Made by a program: the position numbers and the translations under genes. Below the pieces are notes generated by a model, which was not told where the DNA came from, searched no databases, and worked only from the letters and a program-made list of their open reading frames with translations. Below are positions 38,167 to 48,327 of a DNA stretch of 64,000 nucleotides, one piece after another; within the stretch, counting starts at the first letter, position 1, and the number at the start of each line of letters is the position of its first letter. Location: NCBI GenBank assembly GCA_022013695.1, contig JAKLPS010000004.1, positions 91,459-155,458 of the forward strand, in the 5' to 3' direction. This stretch comes from Weeksellaceae bacterium (GTDB lineage Bacteria; Bacteroidota; Bacteroidia; Flavobacteriales; Weeksellaceae).

Positions 38167-39929
38167 TTATGTCAAATCAAACTTCATGAGATCATCCAAA
38201 TCTTTCAAAACAGGATTGATTTGTACAAATTTTTCAAACATCTTCCGTTTGGTCATCACTTCTTTTTTGATGGTTAAATCCGTGACATATTCAATCTCGA
38301 TTTTAAAATTACTGACTTTGTGCTTGAAATGGTTGAAAAATTCGCGGCTCAGTTTGTCAAATTCCAATTTGGCCATCGCCGAAGAATATTTGACGGTGAT
38401 GAGGTTTTCATCGGTTTTCTCCAATTTGAAACTATTGATGGCATTGAAAGCGAATGTGTTGGATTTGGATAAGTCTTTCACAAAAATACTCCATTCTGTA
38501 TCCAAATCCGTTTGCGAGAAATGATTGGATGGGAGACTGTCGTCTGTTATTTCGGCAATTTCATTTGTCTTAATTTCCTCCCTTTTTTCTAAAGCCGCTC
38601 TGATGCTGAATCTGGAATTAGAAGAGCTTTTGGCGATAGGTTCAGTTGCCTTTTGAATCCCATTTTTTTGTTGGTCAAAGGAAATATTGATTGCTGGTTG
38701 CTGTCCTTCGGCTCCGCTCAAGATGACATTGCTGCTGGTTGTTGGTACTTTAGCGTCCGGTCTTGACTCTGCATTCCTGGTTGACCTCGTCGAATCACTT
38801 TGATTTGTTGGCTCTTGAAGATTAGCTTTCAGAAGGGGTGCTAATATTAAGAACTTTTTTTTTTAGCTTCCAAACCTGATGTGAGACTTGATAATTGCAT
38901 CAGCGCAATCTCCACCGTCAATCGTGGATTTTTGGAATTTTTATAATTAATGTCAGCAAAATTACAAATCTCGATACCGTCGATCAATTCCTGAGCTTTC
39001 CATTTTTGGGATTGCTCTGCAAATTTGGATTTGGTTTTTTCTCCAACTTCTATGAGATTCAAAGTTTTAGGATTTTGAGCCATCATCAAGTCCCGGAAAT
39101 GATTTCCCAATCCCGCAATGAAAATATGAGCATCAAAACCTTTTTTCACAATCTCGTCGAACGCGCTCAAAACTCCAGGAATATCATTTTCTTTGGCCAA
39201 ATCAGCGATTTTCAAATATTGGTCGTAATCCAGAATATTGAGTATTTCTGCCGCTTTTTCAAGCGTAATATTTTTCTGAGAAAATGTGCTTAATCTATCA
39301 AAAATTGACAAGGCATCTCTCAAAGCGCCATCAGCCTTCTGAGCAATCAGATAAAGGGCATCATCTTCATAAGTAATGCTTTCCTTCTCGGCAATTTTTC
39401 TCAAATGCTCCTGAATATCCTCAATCGTGATTCTTTTGAAGTCATAAATCTGACATCTGGAAAGAATCGTCGGGATAATTTTGTGCTTTTCGGTGGTGGC
39501 TAAGATGAAAATAGCGTGTGCCGGCGGCTCTTCCAAAGTTTTCAGAAAGGCATTGAAAGCCGATGTGGACAACATGTGAACCTCATCAATGATATAAACT
39601 TTATATTTTCCTACCTGAGGTGCAAATCTAACTTGATCTATCAGCTCGCGGATGTCATCCACAGAGTTGTTGGAAGCGGCATCTAATTCGTAAATGTTAA
39701 ATGCGAAGCCATCCTCATCTGCAGCCCCAGATTTTTCATTGATTTTTCTTGACAGAATTCTGGCGCAGGTGGTTTTGCCAACCCCTCGTGGCCCGCAGAA
39801 AAGAAGTGCCTGAGCCAACTGATTTTCATCGATGGCGTGCTCCAAAGTATCGGTAACGTGGGACTGCCCGACAACAGTGTCAAACTCTTGCGGACGATAC
39901 TTTCGCGCGGATACGATGAAATTTTCCAT
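38167..39929 (-). CDS. dnaX: DNA polymerase III subunits tau and gamma, two products from one frameshifted gene
   Basis: The zero frame (39929 to 38847) encodes 360 residues ending EAKKKSS: the gamma AAA+ clamp-loader, with Walker A GPRGVGKT at 46-53, Walker B IIDEVHM and the SRC sensor motif. The four-Cys zinc module present in E. coli DnaX is absent. At ten A (plus strand 38857-38866) the -1 frame becomes open and continues to 38167, ending in a tau-like C-terminal domain (EWSIFVKDL, KFDLT end). A -1 shift gives 587 residues in total. This fits programmed slippage, as in other dnaX genes, yielding tau and gamma. A full -7 box (TACTTTTG, 39934-39941) lies 4 bp before the ATG. Confidence 0.88.
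38823..38866 (-). promoter_or_regulatory. Frameshift site of dnaX: A10 tract and stem-loop
   Basis: On the coding strand GCT is followed by ten A, then GTTCTTAAT, then ATTAGC-13 nt-GCTAAT, a 6-bp stem. The spacing of about 9 nt from the slippery tract to the stem is near that of known -1 sites. The A run could cause ribosomal -1 shifting or transcriptional slippage. The zero-frame stop TAA lies inside the spacer, as expected for making a short gamma product. Confidence 0.7.
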
Positions 39930-40142
39930 TGCTCAAAAGTAAGGATTAATTGTGAATTTTGGAACGGTTTTGAAATAATTATTGTTTGGTTTTGGAGAAA
40001 CTTTAAACGCAAAGTCCCCAAAGTTTTGTTGCCTTAATCGAAAACATTTTAAGGTTTCCAACGACACAAAACTTAGCAAAAGAGTGAAGTTCATTGTTTT
40101 ACGCAAATGCTTGTGGTGATTAAAAAACATAGGTTCAACGTT

Positions 40143-40287
40143 GCGAAGCGCAGCCCAGCTGGAGCGGAAATCCTTTTTTGCAGGGTCTTCAAGTTGTATT
40201 TAAACTGAAATGGTCGGCAAAAAAGATTGGGAGCTTTTCGACTTCGCTCAGGATAAACCCCAGGCGCATAAAGCTGCCCAAATAATA
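40143..40287. repeat. Dispersed intergenic repeat, copy B
   Basis: This noncoding stretch between odhB and dnaX carries CGCAGCCC near one end and AGGCGCATAAAGCTGCCCA plus AATAAT at the other, matching copy A (133-218) at both ends. The middle contains the common TTCGACTTCGCTCAGGATAA segment known from flavobacterial intergenic repeats. No coding frame was seen in it. Confidence 0.55.
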
Positions 40288-40292
40288 ACTAA

Positions 40293-40330
40293 GACAAAAA
40301 AAAGAGAACAAAAAATTGTTCTCTTTTTAT
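40293..40330 (-). terminator. Terminator after odhB
   Basis: AAGAGAACAA and TTGTTCTCTT form a perfect 10-bp stem with a short A-rich loop, followed on the minus strand by a run of T. Confidence 0.85.
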
Positions 40331-40348
40331 TTTTATCGGTGAAATCTT

Positions 40349-41617
40349 TTACAATTCCAAAGCTTTTCTTTCGTCGCCTTCCATTAGAAATTCAACCGGA
40401 TTGTCGATGGCTTCTTTTACTGCGACCAAGAAACCTACAGATTCTTTCCCGTCGATAATCCTGTGATCGTAAGACACTGCAACGTACATCATTGGACGGA
40501 TTACCACCTGACCGTCCACTGCAATTGGTCTTTGGATAATGTTGTGCATTCCCAAGATTGCGGATTGCGGCGGGTTGATAATCGGGGTGGACATCATCGA
40601 CCCGAATGTTCCACCATTGGTGATTGTGAAGGTGCCGCCCGTCATCTCATCAACGGTGATTTTACCATCTCTTACTTTGATCGCTAAATCTTTGATATTG
40701 GCTTCAACGCCGCGCAGAGACATATTTTCTGCATTTCTAAGAACGGGCACCATCAAACCTTTGGGCCCCGAAACGGCAATTGAAATATCTGCAAAGTCAT
40801 AATTAATTTTGAAATCGCCGTCTATTGAAGCGTTCACGTCTGGATAGAGTTTCAACGCTCTTGTTACAGCTTTCGTGAAGAAAGACATAAAACCTAACCC
40901 GATGCCGTGTTTTGCAGCAAATTCTTCTTTGTACTGCTTTCTGATTCTGAAAATCTCTGACATATCTACCTCATTGAACGTCGTCAGCATTGCCGTTTCA
41001 TTTTTTACGGAAACCAATCGTGCGGCCACTTTTCTTCTAAGAACAGATAGTTTTGTTGTCGATTGGGCTCTGTTGCCGCTGCTTGCACTTCCCATTGCTG
41101 GGACGGCTGCCAACACCGCGTCTTCTTTGGTGATTCTGCCATCTCGGCCAGAACCTGCTACTTGAGAAGGCTGAATTCCTTTTTCGTCAAGGATTTTTTT
41201 GGCTGCAGGCGAAGGCGTTTGAGAAGCATAGGTTTCTGTTTTTGCAGTTTCCGCTTTTGGTGCAGGTGCTTCTTCTTTTTTGGGTTCAGCTTTTGGCTCT
41301 TCTTTTTTAGGCTCTTCTTTTTTAGGTTCTTCCGCGGATTTTTCTGCAGCAGGAGCTGCGCCATCTTCTGGTTTGGCAGCATCCACATCGATAAGACATA
41401 CTACTTGACCCACCTGCACTACCTCGCCTTCTTCAGCTTTCAAAGTGATGATACCACTTTGCTCGGCAGGAAGTTCCAAAGTGGCTTTGTCAGAATCTAC
41501 TTCTGCGATGGGCTGATCTTTTTCTACGTAATCACCGTCTTGTACCAACCAAGTTGCAATTTCTACTTCTGTGATGGATTCTCCAGGTGAAGGAACTTTC
41601 ATTTCTAATACTGACAT
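40349..41617 (-). CDS. odhB: 2-Oxoglutarate dehydrogenase E2 (dihydrolipoyl succinyltransferase)
   Basis: E2 carries succinyl groups from E1 to CoA in the TCA cycle. The 422-residue protein has one lipoyl domain with the modified lysine K44 in SDKAT, an Ala/Pro/Glu/Lys linker at about 85-130 with repeated KKEEPK units, a peripheral subunit-binding domain (about 133-170, [13 protein letters not shown]), and the catalytic domain ending in [10 protein letters not shown] with the active-site His. It lies 71 bp downstream of sucA, forming the usual operon; the shared E3 (lpd) is not here. Confidence 0.97.
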   Translation of the reverse strand: MSVLEMKVPSPGESITEVEIATWLVQDGDYVEKDQPIAEVDSDKATLELPAEQSGIITLKAEEGEVVQVGQVVCLIDVDAAKPEDGAAPAAEKSAEEPKKEEPKKEEPKAEPKKEEAPAPKAETAKTETYASQTPSPAAKKILDEKGIQPSQVAGSGRDGRITKEDAVLAAVPAMGSASSGNRAQSTTKLSVLRRKVAARLVSVKNETAMLTTFNEVDMSEIFRIRKQYKEEFAAKHGIGLGFMSFFTKAVTRALKLYPDVNASIDGDFKINYDFADISIAVSGPKGLMVPVLRNAENMSLRGVEANIKDLAIKVRDGKITVDEMTGGTFTITNGGTFGSMMSTPIINPPQSAILGMHNIIQRPIAVDGQVVIRPMMYVAVSYDHRIIDGKESVGFLVAVKEAIDNPVEFLMEGDERKALEL

Positions 41618-41688
41618 ATTCTTTTTTGTTTTTTAAAATTCAGAATAAACCGCGAAGATTTCTATTCTATATAGTTTATTAATTTTTA

Positions 41689-44496
41689 TTAGGCAGTCAC
41701 CGGTCTTTTTGCTGGGGCATCTTCTGTTTGGAAAACTGCATTGATGATCTTGGTTTGGTTTTTCTCAAACATCTTGTGACTTCCCGGCGCAGGTGTTCCG
41801 CTGGCAACTGGAGAGATCAACTGGATATGACTATCGCGGAAGTTTCTAAGGATAAAACTCCAAGCTCCCATATTTTCTGGTTCTTCCTGAGCCCAGATGA
41901 GATCTTTTTTGTTTTGGTATCGGTCAAATATCGCATTGATTTTTTCAAAATTCAAAGGATAAACTTGCTCTAATCTTACCAAAGCGACTTTGTCATCATT
42001 CAGTTCTTCTTTCTTAGCCAGAAGATCGTAATATAATTTGCCGGCGCAAAGTACCAATCTTTCTACTTTTGCAGGATCAGCCATTGGATCGTCCAAAATG
42101 GGTTGGAAAGTTCCTGTTGCAAGATCTTCCATTGGCGAAACCACTTTTGGATGTCTCAAGAGAGATTTCGGGGTCATTATTACCAATGGTTTTCGGAATC
42201 CGAATTTCATTTGTCTTCTCAGCAAGTGGAAATAGTTGGCTGGGGAAGTGATATTGGCGACGATGATATTTTCATTTGCAGCAAGCGTGAGAAACCGCTC
42301 CAATCTTGCAGAAGAATGTTCTGCACCTTGACCTTCGGAGCCGTGAGGGAGCATCATCACCAATCCATCTTGTATTTTCCATTTCTCCTCGGCGGCCACC
42401 AAATATTGATCCACAATAATCTGAGCGCCGTTGGTAAAATCGCCAAACTGAGCTTCCCAAATCGTCAAGGTTTTTGGCGCAGCCATCGCATAGCCATAGT
42501 CGAACCCTAAAACGCCATATTCTGATAAATGTGAATTGTACACATCAAATCGTTGTTCGTTTACGTGGCGCAAAGGGATATATTCTTCCTCTGTATCTTC
42601 GGTTTTCACCATCGCGTGCCGGTGCGAGAATGTTCCTCTCTCCACGTCTTCTCCGGAGAGCCGCACATTGTAACCTTCGGTAAGAAGTGTTGCATAAGCC
42701 AGCAACTCACCCATTGCCCAATCCAAAGAATTATTTTCAACCATTTTGAGTCGGGTCTCGAACAATCTTGTGATTTTATTAATGAATTTTTTGTCCGCAG
42801 GCAACGTCGAAATCTTAATAGCAAGCTCTTTCAACTTTTCGAGATTATAGGTTGTGTCCACATTGGCATTGGCAACTGCGCCTTTGGTTCCCAGCGGAAA
42901 ATCTGTCCAGTCGTCTTTCATAAAGACGTCCATTATATTTCTTTCAATCTCTTTGGAAGCGTCAAAATTCTCATCAAGCAGAGCTTTGAATTCTTTCTCC
43001 ATCTTGCTCAAAACTTCGTCGGAAACCACATTTTCTTTAATTAAAAGATCTTTGTAGATTTCTCTCGGATTCTGATGTTTTGAGATGAGTTTATAGAGAT
43101 TGGGCTGGGTAAATCGTGGCTCATCACCTTCGTTATGCCCATATTTTCGATAACCCAAAAGATCGATATAAACATCTTTTCCAAAGGTGGCACGGAAATC
43201 TGCGGCAAAGCGAATGGCGTGTACGACGGCTTCTACATCATCTGCATTGATGTGCATCACAGGGGAATCTGTCACTTTTGCAATGTCTGTACAATAAACG
43301 GAAGATCTCGCATCCATATAATTGGTAGTGAAAGAAACCTGATTATTGATAACGATATGCACGGTTCCGCCCGTTCTGTAACCTTCCAAATTCATCATCT
43401 GAGCAATTTCATAAACGATTCCTTGCCCTGCGACGGCGCCGTCTCCGTGGATAATAATTGGTAAAACTTTGGAGTAATCGTTTTGGTAGGTGTTGTCCAC
43501 CTTCGCCCTGCAAATGCCTTCTACCAGTGCCCCGACTGTTTCCAGATGGGATGGATTGGGCGTCAGATTGATTCTAACTTCTTCACCATTGGCCGTCGTT
43601 ATTTTTTTAGATGATCCCAAATGGTATTTTACATCGCCGGAGAAAACATCTTCTTCAAATTCTTTCCCTTCGAATTCTGAAAAGATCTGCTTGTAGGATT
43701 TTTGAAAAATATTGGTCAAAACGTTGAGCCTTCCTCTGTGCGCCATTCCTAGAACGACCTCATCTACGCCTAATTGAGAAGATCTTGTGATCAATTGATC
43801 CAATGCAGGAATCAGAGATTCACCGCCTTCTAGAGAAAACCTTTTTTGACCTACAAATTTGGTATGCAGATAGTTTTCAAAGGCTACTGCTTGGTTCAGT
43901 TTGAAAAGGATTTCGGTTTTTTCCTGGGCCGAAAGTGTGGGATGATTTTCGTTCACATTCACCCATTCCATAATCCACTTCTTCTCCTCCACATTTTGGA
44001 TGTGCATATACTCTACCCCGATTGAGTCGCAATAGATATTCTGGAGATGGGTAACTATTTCCTGCAAAGTAGCAGGCCCGGCCATTCCGGTTTGCGTGGC
44101 AGAATTGAATTTTTTATTCAAGTCTTCCTTAGCCAAACCAAAGTTTTCTATATCCAATGTCGGGAAGTAATGTCGCCTTTCTCGCACGGGATTTGTCTTG
44201 GTGAAAAGGTGACCCCTAGATCGGTAAGCTTCGATCAAATTGACCACTTTGAATTCCTTCGAGATATCTTCTGAAACCGAATTGTTGGTAACGGCTTGTT
44301 GGGCGTACTGCACTGGTGCAGAACTGGAAGCAACAGGAACAGAAGTTTCGTCGCTGTAATTTTCTAGAGCGAAATCAAATCCCTGAAAAAAAGCTTTCCA
44401 AGAGGGTTCCAAAGAGTCTGGGTATTTTTGATATTGCGCGTACATATCGTCTATCAACTGTGCGTGTACGGCATTTAGAAATGAAAATTTATCCAT
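41689..44496 (-). CDS. sucA: 2-Oxoglutarate dehydrogenase E1
   Basis: E1 decarboxylates 2-oxoglutarate with thiamine diphosphate and passes the succinyl group to E2. The 935-residue protein has the N-terminal E1 segment (MYAQYQKYPDSLEPSWKAFF), the ThDP motif running from GDGAVAGQGIVYE to NNQVSFTT, the MAHRGRLNVL phosphate loop and the transketolase-type C-terminal half (WEAQFGDFTNGAQ). Length is normal. It starts the sucA-odhB operon. A full -7 box TAAATTTG lies at 44541-44548. Confidence 0.97.
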   Translation of the reverse strand: MDKFSFLNAVHAQLIDDMYAQYQKYPDSLEPSWKAFFQGFDFALENYSDETSVPVASSSAPVQYAQQAVTNNSVSEDISKEFKVVNLIEAYRSRGHLFTKTNPVRERRHYFPTLDIENFGLAKEDLNKKFNSATQTGMAGPATLQEIVTHLQNIYCDSIGVEYMHIQNVEEKKWIMEWVNVNENHPTLSAQEKTEILFKLNQAVAFENYLHTKFVGQKRFSLEGGESLIPALDQLITRSSQLGVDEVVLGMAHRGRLNVLTNIFQKSYKQIFSEFEGKEFEEDVFSGDVKYHLGSSKKITTANGEEVRINLTPNPSHLETVGALVEGICRAKVDNTYQNDYSKVLPIIIHGDGAVAGQGIVYEIAQMMNLEGYRTGGTVHIVINNQVSFTTNYMDARSSVYCTDIAKVTDSPVMHINADDVEAVVHAIRFAADFRATFGKDVYIDLLGYRKYGHNEGDEPRFTQPNLYKLISKHQNPREIYKDLLIKENVVSDEVLSKMEKEFKALLDENFDASKEIERNIMDVFMKDDWTDFPLGTKGAVANANVDTTYNLEKLKELAIKISTLPADKKFINKITRLFETRLKMVENNSLDWAMGELLAYATLLTEGYNVRLSGEDVERGTFSHRHAMVKTEDTEEEYIPLRHVNEQRFDVYNSHLSEYGVLGFDYGYAMAAPKTLTIWEAQFGDFTNGAQIIVDQYLVAAEEKWKIQDGLVMMLPHGSEGQGAEHSSARLERFLTLAANENIIVANITSPANYFHLLRRQMKFGFRKPLVIMTPKSLLRHPKVVSPMEDLATGTFQPILDDPMADPAKVERLVLCAGKLYYDLLAKKEELNDDKVALVRLEQVYPLNFEKINAIFDRYQNKKDLIWAQEEPENMGAWSFILRNFRDSHIQLISPVASGTPAPGSHKMFEKNQTKIINAVFQTEDAPAKRPVTA

Positions 44497-44540
44497 TATT
44501 ACAGATTATCTGTTATTTTTTTTTATAAAATAATTGCCAA

Positions 44541-44548
44541 CAAATTTA
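44541..44548 (-). promoter_or_regulatory. -7 promoter box of sucA
   Basis: The minus strand reads TAAATTTG, a full consensus match, 44 bp before the sucA start codon. No clear -33 element was identified. Confidence 0.4.
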
Positions 44549-44620
44549 CTAATTTTTTGTGGAATGGCGTAAAATCTAACGTTTTATTACAATAAAGAGG
44601 CGTGATATTTGTTAGAACAT

Positions 44621-45655
44621 CTACCGATAAACGGGCAATGATAATTTTAACTTAACAGATTGCACATCAGCTGGTTCTTCCAAAAACTCTTCTGTCAGCT
44701 GCCCGTTTCTGAGAGTATCTTTTTTCGCTTTTTTCAACAGCTCCTGAATGCTTTTGAGCCGATCGTTATAATTTCCTTGGAAATAAATGACATAGACTTT
44801 GGAACCATTCACAGTTTGAAAATTAAAATTGTTATCGCTCACCGAAATCCTTTTTGACAAGGGAACCCCATAAAAATATGAAATCTCCTTATCTTTAAGA
44901 TTGGCAGGATTCGTCAACAAAACCGGATTGCCAAACTCATCATCCTTCTTCCTCAAATCGGATTTTACAAAATTCAACACCTTGTTGCGATTCATCAAAA
45001 CGTTTTTGAACAGGATATCCTTTGTATTTCGGGTACTAACATTCACTCCCAAAAGTAGGCCGCCTTCTCGGTTTTCTAGCATCAAACTATCGTACTTCAC
45101 AGAAGCCAACAGCTGATCTTTATCGACTTTGTTGCCCAAAAGCTGGTAGAGATTTTTAATGCTTTTATCAATTGTTTTTACAAAGAAATCCTCTGCGGTC
45201 AGGTTGAGTGATCTTTCCAACAATTTTCTTCGAGGCGTATGAATATACCAAACCAATTTGGTCTTCTCGCCAGAAGGGATAAACTTGACATCTATCAAAT
45301 ACGGATTCTCACTCTTTCCTTCGAAAAGCTGATAGCGCAAAGTACGGTTGGGGTTGGAATAACGAATGAACAAATCACCTTCGTCATCCTTGTTTTTGTT
45401 GGAGAATTTCAGAGAACTGCCCATTCCGGAGTAAGGTGTAAAAAAGCTGTAGCTGGCATCCCGCTTCGCCATGAAGAAATCATTCCAAGTGGTGAAGTTT
45501 TGAAGGCTACTGAACTGCGGGAAAACCTTATCAACCGGATAGTCAATTTCCGAATAATGCACAAAACTTTGGCGCTCTTCTAGAAAAGTCATCGCAATAG
45601 AATAGATGCCGAATAAACAAAAAAAGATAATGATGATAAGCCTTAGAACTCGCAT
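44621..45655 (-). CDS. Membrane-anchored SRPBCC / GyrI-like domain protein
   Basis: The 344-residue protein has one N-terminal membrane helix (LRLIIIIFFCLFGIYSIA, about 4-21). An SRPBCC (polyketide cyclase-like) domain follows at about 35-175 (DYPVDKVFPQFSSLQNFTTW), and a GyrI-like effector-binding domain at about 180-340. The soluble part is expected in the periplasm. Function is unknown; both folds bind small hydrophobic ligands. It starts 14 bp after tamL and is probably co-transcribed with it, which hints at an envelope role. Confidence 0.8.
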   Translation of the reverse strand: MRVLRLIIIIFFCLFGIYSIAMTFLEERQSFVHYSEIDYPVDKVFPQFSSLQNFTTWNDFFMAKRDASYSFFTPYSGMGSSLKFSNKNKDDEGDLFIRYSNPNRTLRYQLFEGKSENPYLIDVKFIPSGEKTKLVWYIHTPRRKLLERSLNLTAEDFFVKTIDKSIKNLYQLLGNKVDKDQLLASVKYDSLMLENREGGLLLGVNVSTRNTKDILFKNVLMNRNKVLNFVKSDLRKKDDEFGNPVLLTNPANLKDKEISYFYGVPLSKRISVSDNNFNFQTVNGSKVYVIYFQGNYNDRLKSIQELLKKAKKDTLRNGQLTEEFLEEPADVQSVKLKLSLPVYR

Positions 45656-45669
45656 TTATGTTTAAAATT

Positions 45670-48327
45670 TTAGAATGGATAGCCGATTGCGAAATTAACG
45701 GTTGGCTGCAAAGGTTTAATTTTGTCGATCACCCAGCGGTTGCCTTCTGGCTCATTGGGATCGTGGATTTTGTACGCCATATCCAATCTGAGGTTGACGT
45801 AAGCAATATTGATCCTAAGTCCGAAACCACTTCCCACACCCATTTGACTGATAAATTTTTTGAATTTGAACTGATCGCCAAAACCGGTATCCTTCAGCCC
45901 CCAAATATTTCCAGCATCTGTAAAGACCGCCGCTTCGAAAGTATCGTTCAACGGCAGGCGATATTCTATGCTGGTTGTCAATTTTATATTATCCATTGCG
46001 TAGGAACGCACTTTCTCATCCAGCTGAGAATCTGCGGGTCCCAAACCTCCAAATGCTACCCAAGCGCGGATATCGTTTGCACCGCCGTTAAAATAGGATC
46101 TGATGAAAGGCATCGTCGATGAATTACCATAGGGAATCCCGATGCCTACCAACTGTCGTATGGCCAGAGTATGCGGTTTGGCCAGATCATTGAAGAATGT
46201 AAAATATTTTCTAAAATCCAGGTCAAATTTGATAAATTGGGAAAATGGGATTTTGAAAATCGTTTTGGTATTGCCGGAGAGAACACCGTCCTGCTTTTCT
46301 TTATTTGCTATAAAATTCAGCGCGTTGCCGGCAACTTCTACTTTTCCACTGAAAAATATGGGGTTTCTGTACTCCTTTTTTCCCATTTCGTTGTATGTGA
46401 CATTGTAAATCATAGACGAAATGATGACATCCTGCGTCTGCCGGTCTTTATTAATCAAAGATTGCCGAAAAGTGTTGAAAGTATCCTGATTCTCTGGAGG
46501 AATGGAAGACAGAAAGGCTTGATCATTGACAATGATTGTAGAAATTTCGTCAAATGAATAATTATCGGTGTTTACTTCCGGATGAACGGCCTTGTACCAA
46601 TCGAAAACGGTCGCTCGAACCGCGTTCTCTGCAGGGAAATAGTCGTAATATTTATCCTTATTCTGAGTTAAGCTGAGCTGTGTGCTGAATAGCGACAGTC
46701 TGTGCTGCACTCTGCCATCATTTACATTCGCATTGTAAGAAAGTCCTGTGTTGAAGTTGATCCTTCCGAGGCCGATATTATTTTGAACAGACGCTCCCAG
46801 CGCGATGCTTGTGGTTGGTGAATATCTTTTGGGCACCAATTTCCAGTAATTTTTGAAAGGAACCAGCAACCTTGGGAAAAGAAGCGAGGTTTGCGCCGAC
46901 AATTCGTACGCATTGAAAAACGCATCAGGATTCTTGGGATCTTTTGTGGTACCAACGATTCCCGAGAAACTTGTCACAAAATTTTCTGCCCCGCCGAAGA
47001 CATTTCTTGTGGTAAGATCTACGGAAGGCGAAAAACCAAAATTCAGGATCTGAGAATAATGAACATCTGTTGCAACATTGAACTCGTATTTTGGCAAGGG
47101 CTTAAGGACATATTCTACATCTATGATACTATCTCTCTCTGCCACAGTTCCTTTTTTGCGGAGCTCGTCCGAGGCTTTAAGAATCGTAAAGTTATTCATC
47201 GCGATCAGATTCCGTCTGGTCAAATCCAAATCTGTTTGTTTGTAGATCTGTCCTGGCTTCACAGTTATTGGCAGCCACAGCGCATTCGCTTTGTAAGCGC
47301 TGTTTCTTCTGTAAATATTAATTCCTCTGATGCTGTCTTTCAGACTCAATTTATTAGGATCTTGGTCAATATTTTTTCTTAGATTGGCGCTGTCTTTATT
47401 TTTGGGTATTTTGGTCAAATCGTTCATATTTCTGGCCAGCGATACTGTGATATTTCCGATAGTTGCTTTCCTATATGGCTTGTCCAACGAATCTTTGTGA
47501 ATATTCAGCGTCAAGGGAACGTTTTTTCTGCTGTTCAGAGTGTCGGCGACGAAGAAGATATCCTGATTGTCATTATTGAATTTATAATAGCCATTATCTT
47601 TCATCAGATCATTAATCCTGGTGATTTCTTTTTCCAAAGCACCTTCGTCCAACGTTTCATCTTTTTTCACCAGACTTTTACCAATGTTTGATTCGTACAG
47701 AACTCTGATATTGGGATCGGGAATGGTATAAAAATAGTCTTTGATTTTCGTAGGATCTTTGTGAATGATGACATATTCCACTTCGGCTTTCTTCGCGGCA
47801 GAATCTTTATCAACATTCGTTTTGACTTCTGCATCCCAATATCCGCGGTTTACGAGCCTATTATTGATGCTTTTCGCGCTTTGCTTGGTTTTAGCCTCGC
47901 TGAAGATGACCGGCGGACTGCCAACCGAGTGAAAAAACCGGTTCCAAAACAGATTTTTCCCGACATATTCTGGATGGTTATATTTAACAAATAATGAATC
48001 CCTAAGTTTTTGATTTCTCATTTCACTAGGGTAGCTCATATATTCCTTCAAGATGGTATCATATTTTGGATTGGCAGCATTGTAGAGCAAGATGCCTACT
48101 GGCGCAATAAAAAGGGTTTTCTTATTCGGCTTTTGCGCTACTATATTGGGAAGTTCATCGCCCAAAACTTTGCCGTCCTTGTATTCAAATTTGTTTTTTG
48201 TAAGAAGAAATTCGCCATCAGGCACCTTTTTCGTCACATTGCACGCATATAAAATCACACTTAAAATTGCGGCGTAGTAAAATATATGATACTTTTGAAA
48301 ATATTTACGACTATGCTTACGGCTCAT
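45670..48327 (-). CDS. tamL: Translocation and assembly lipoprotein TamL (Omp85/BamA family)
   Basis: TamL is the Bacteroidetes lipid-anchored form of TamA, which works with TamB in outer-membrane assembly or lipid transport. The 885-residue protein has a lipoprotein signal with Cys29 (VILYACN), POTRA-type domains in the N-terminal half (VKKDETLDEGALEKEITR), and a C-terminal 16-stranded Omp85 barrel (FIRSYFNGGANDIRAW, the RGF-like loop is modified, ends AIGYPF). No tamB is adjacent. The start codon lies 15 bp inside the divergent methyltransferase gene. Confidence 0.9.
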   Translation of the reverse strand: MSRKHSRKYFQKYHIFYYAAILSVILYACNVTKKVPDGEFLLTKNKFEYKDGKVLGDELPNIVAQKPNKKTLFIAPVGILLYNAANPKYDTILKEYMSYPSEMRNQKLRDSLFVKYNHPEYVGKNLFWNRFFHSVGSPPVIFSEAKTKQSAKSINNRLVNRGYWDAEVKTNVDKDSAAKKAEVEYVIIHKDPTKIKDYFYTIPDPNIRVLYESNIGKSLVKKDETLDEGALEKEITRINDLMKDNGYYKFNNDNQDIFFVADTLNSRKNVPLTLNIHKDSLDKPYRKATIGNITVSLARNMNDLTKIPKNKDSANLRKNIDQDPNKLSLKDSIRGINIYRRNSAYKANALWLPITVKPGQIYKQTDLDLTRRNLIAMNNFTILKASDELRKKGTVAERDSIIDVEYVLKPLPKYEFNVATDVHYSQILNFGFSPSVDLTTRNVFGGAENFVTSFSGIVGTTKDPKNPDAFFNAYELSAQTSLLFPRLLVPFKNYWKLVPKRYSPTTSIALGASVQNNIGLGRINFNTGLSYNANVNDGRVQHRLSLFSTQLSLTQNKDKYYDYFPAENAVRATVFDWYKAVHPEVNTDNYSFDEISTIIVNDQAFLSSIPPENQDTFNTFRQSLINKDRQTQDVIISSMIYNVTYNEMGKKEYRNPIFFSGKVEVAGNALNFIANKEKQDGVLSGNTKTIFKIPFSQFIKFDLDFRKYFTFFNDLAKPHTLAIRQLVGIGIPYGNSSTMPFIRSYFNGGANDIRAWVAFGGLGPADSQLDEKVRSYAMDNIKLTTSIEYRLPLNDTFEAAVFTDAGNIWGLKDTGFGDQFKFKKFISQMGVGSGFGLRINIAYVNLRLDMAYKIHDPNEPEGNRWVIDKIKPLQPTVNFAIGYPF
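48267..48297 (+). promoter_or_regulatory. Promoter of the SpoU methyltransferase gene, inside tamL
   Basis: TTG (48267-48269) is 20 nt before TACTTTTG (48290-48297), a full -33/-7 arrangement. It lies within the first codons of tamL and predicts a transcript starting about 10 nt before the ATG at 48313. Confidence 0.65.

Noticed and set aside
41063..41590. 175-codon frame opposite odhB rich in Phe, Cys and Arg
   Set aside because: It is the complement of the Glu/Lys/Pro/Ala linker of odhB; composition is explained by that repeat.
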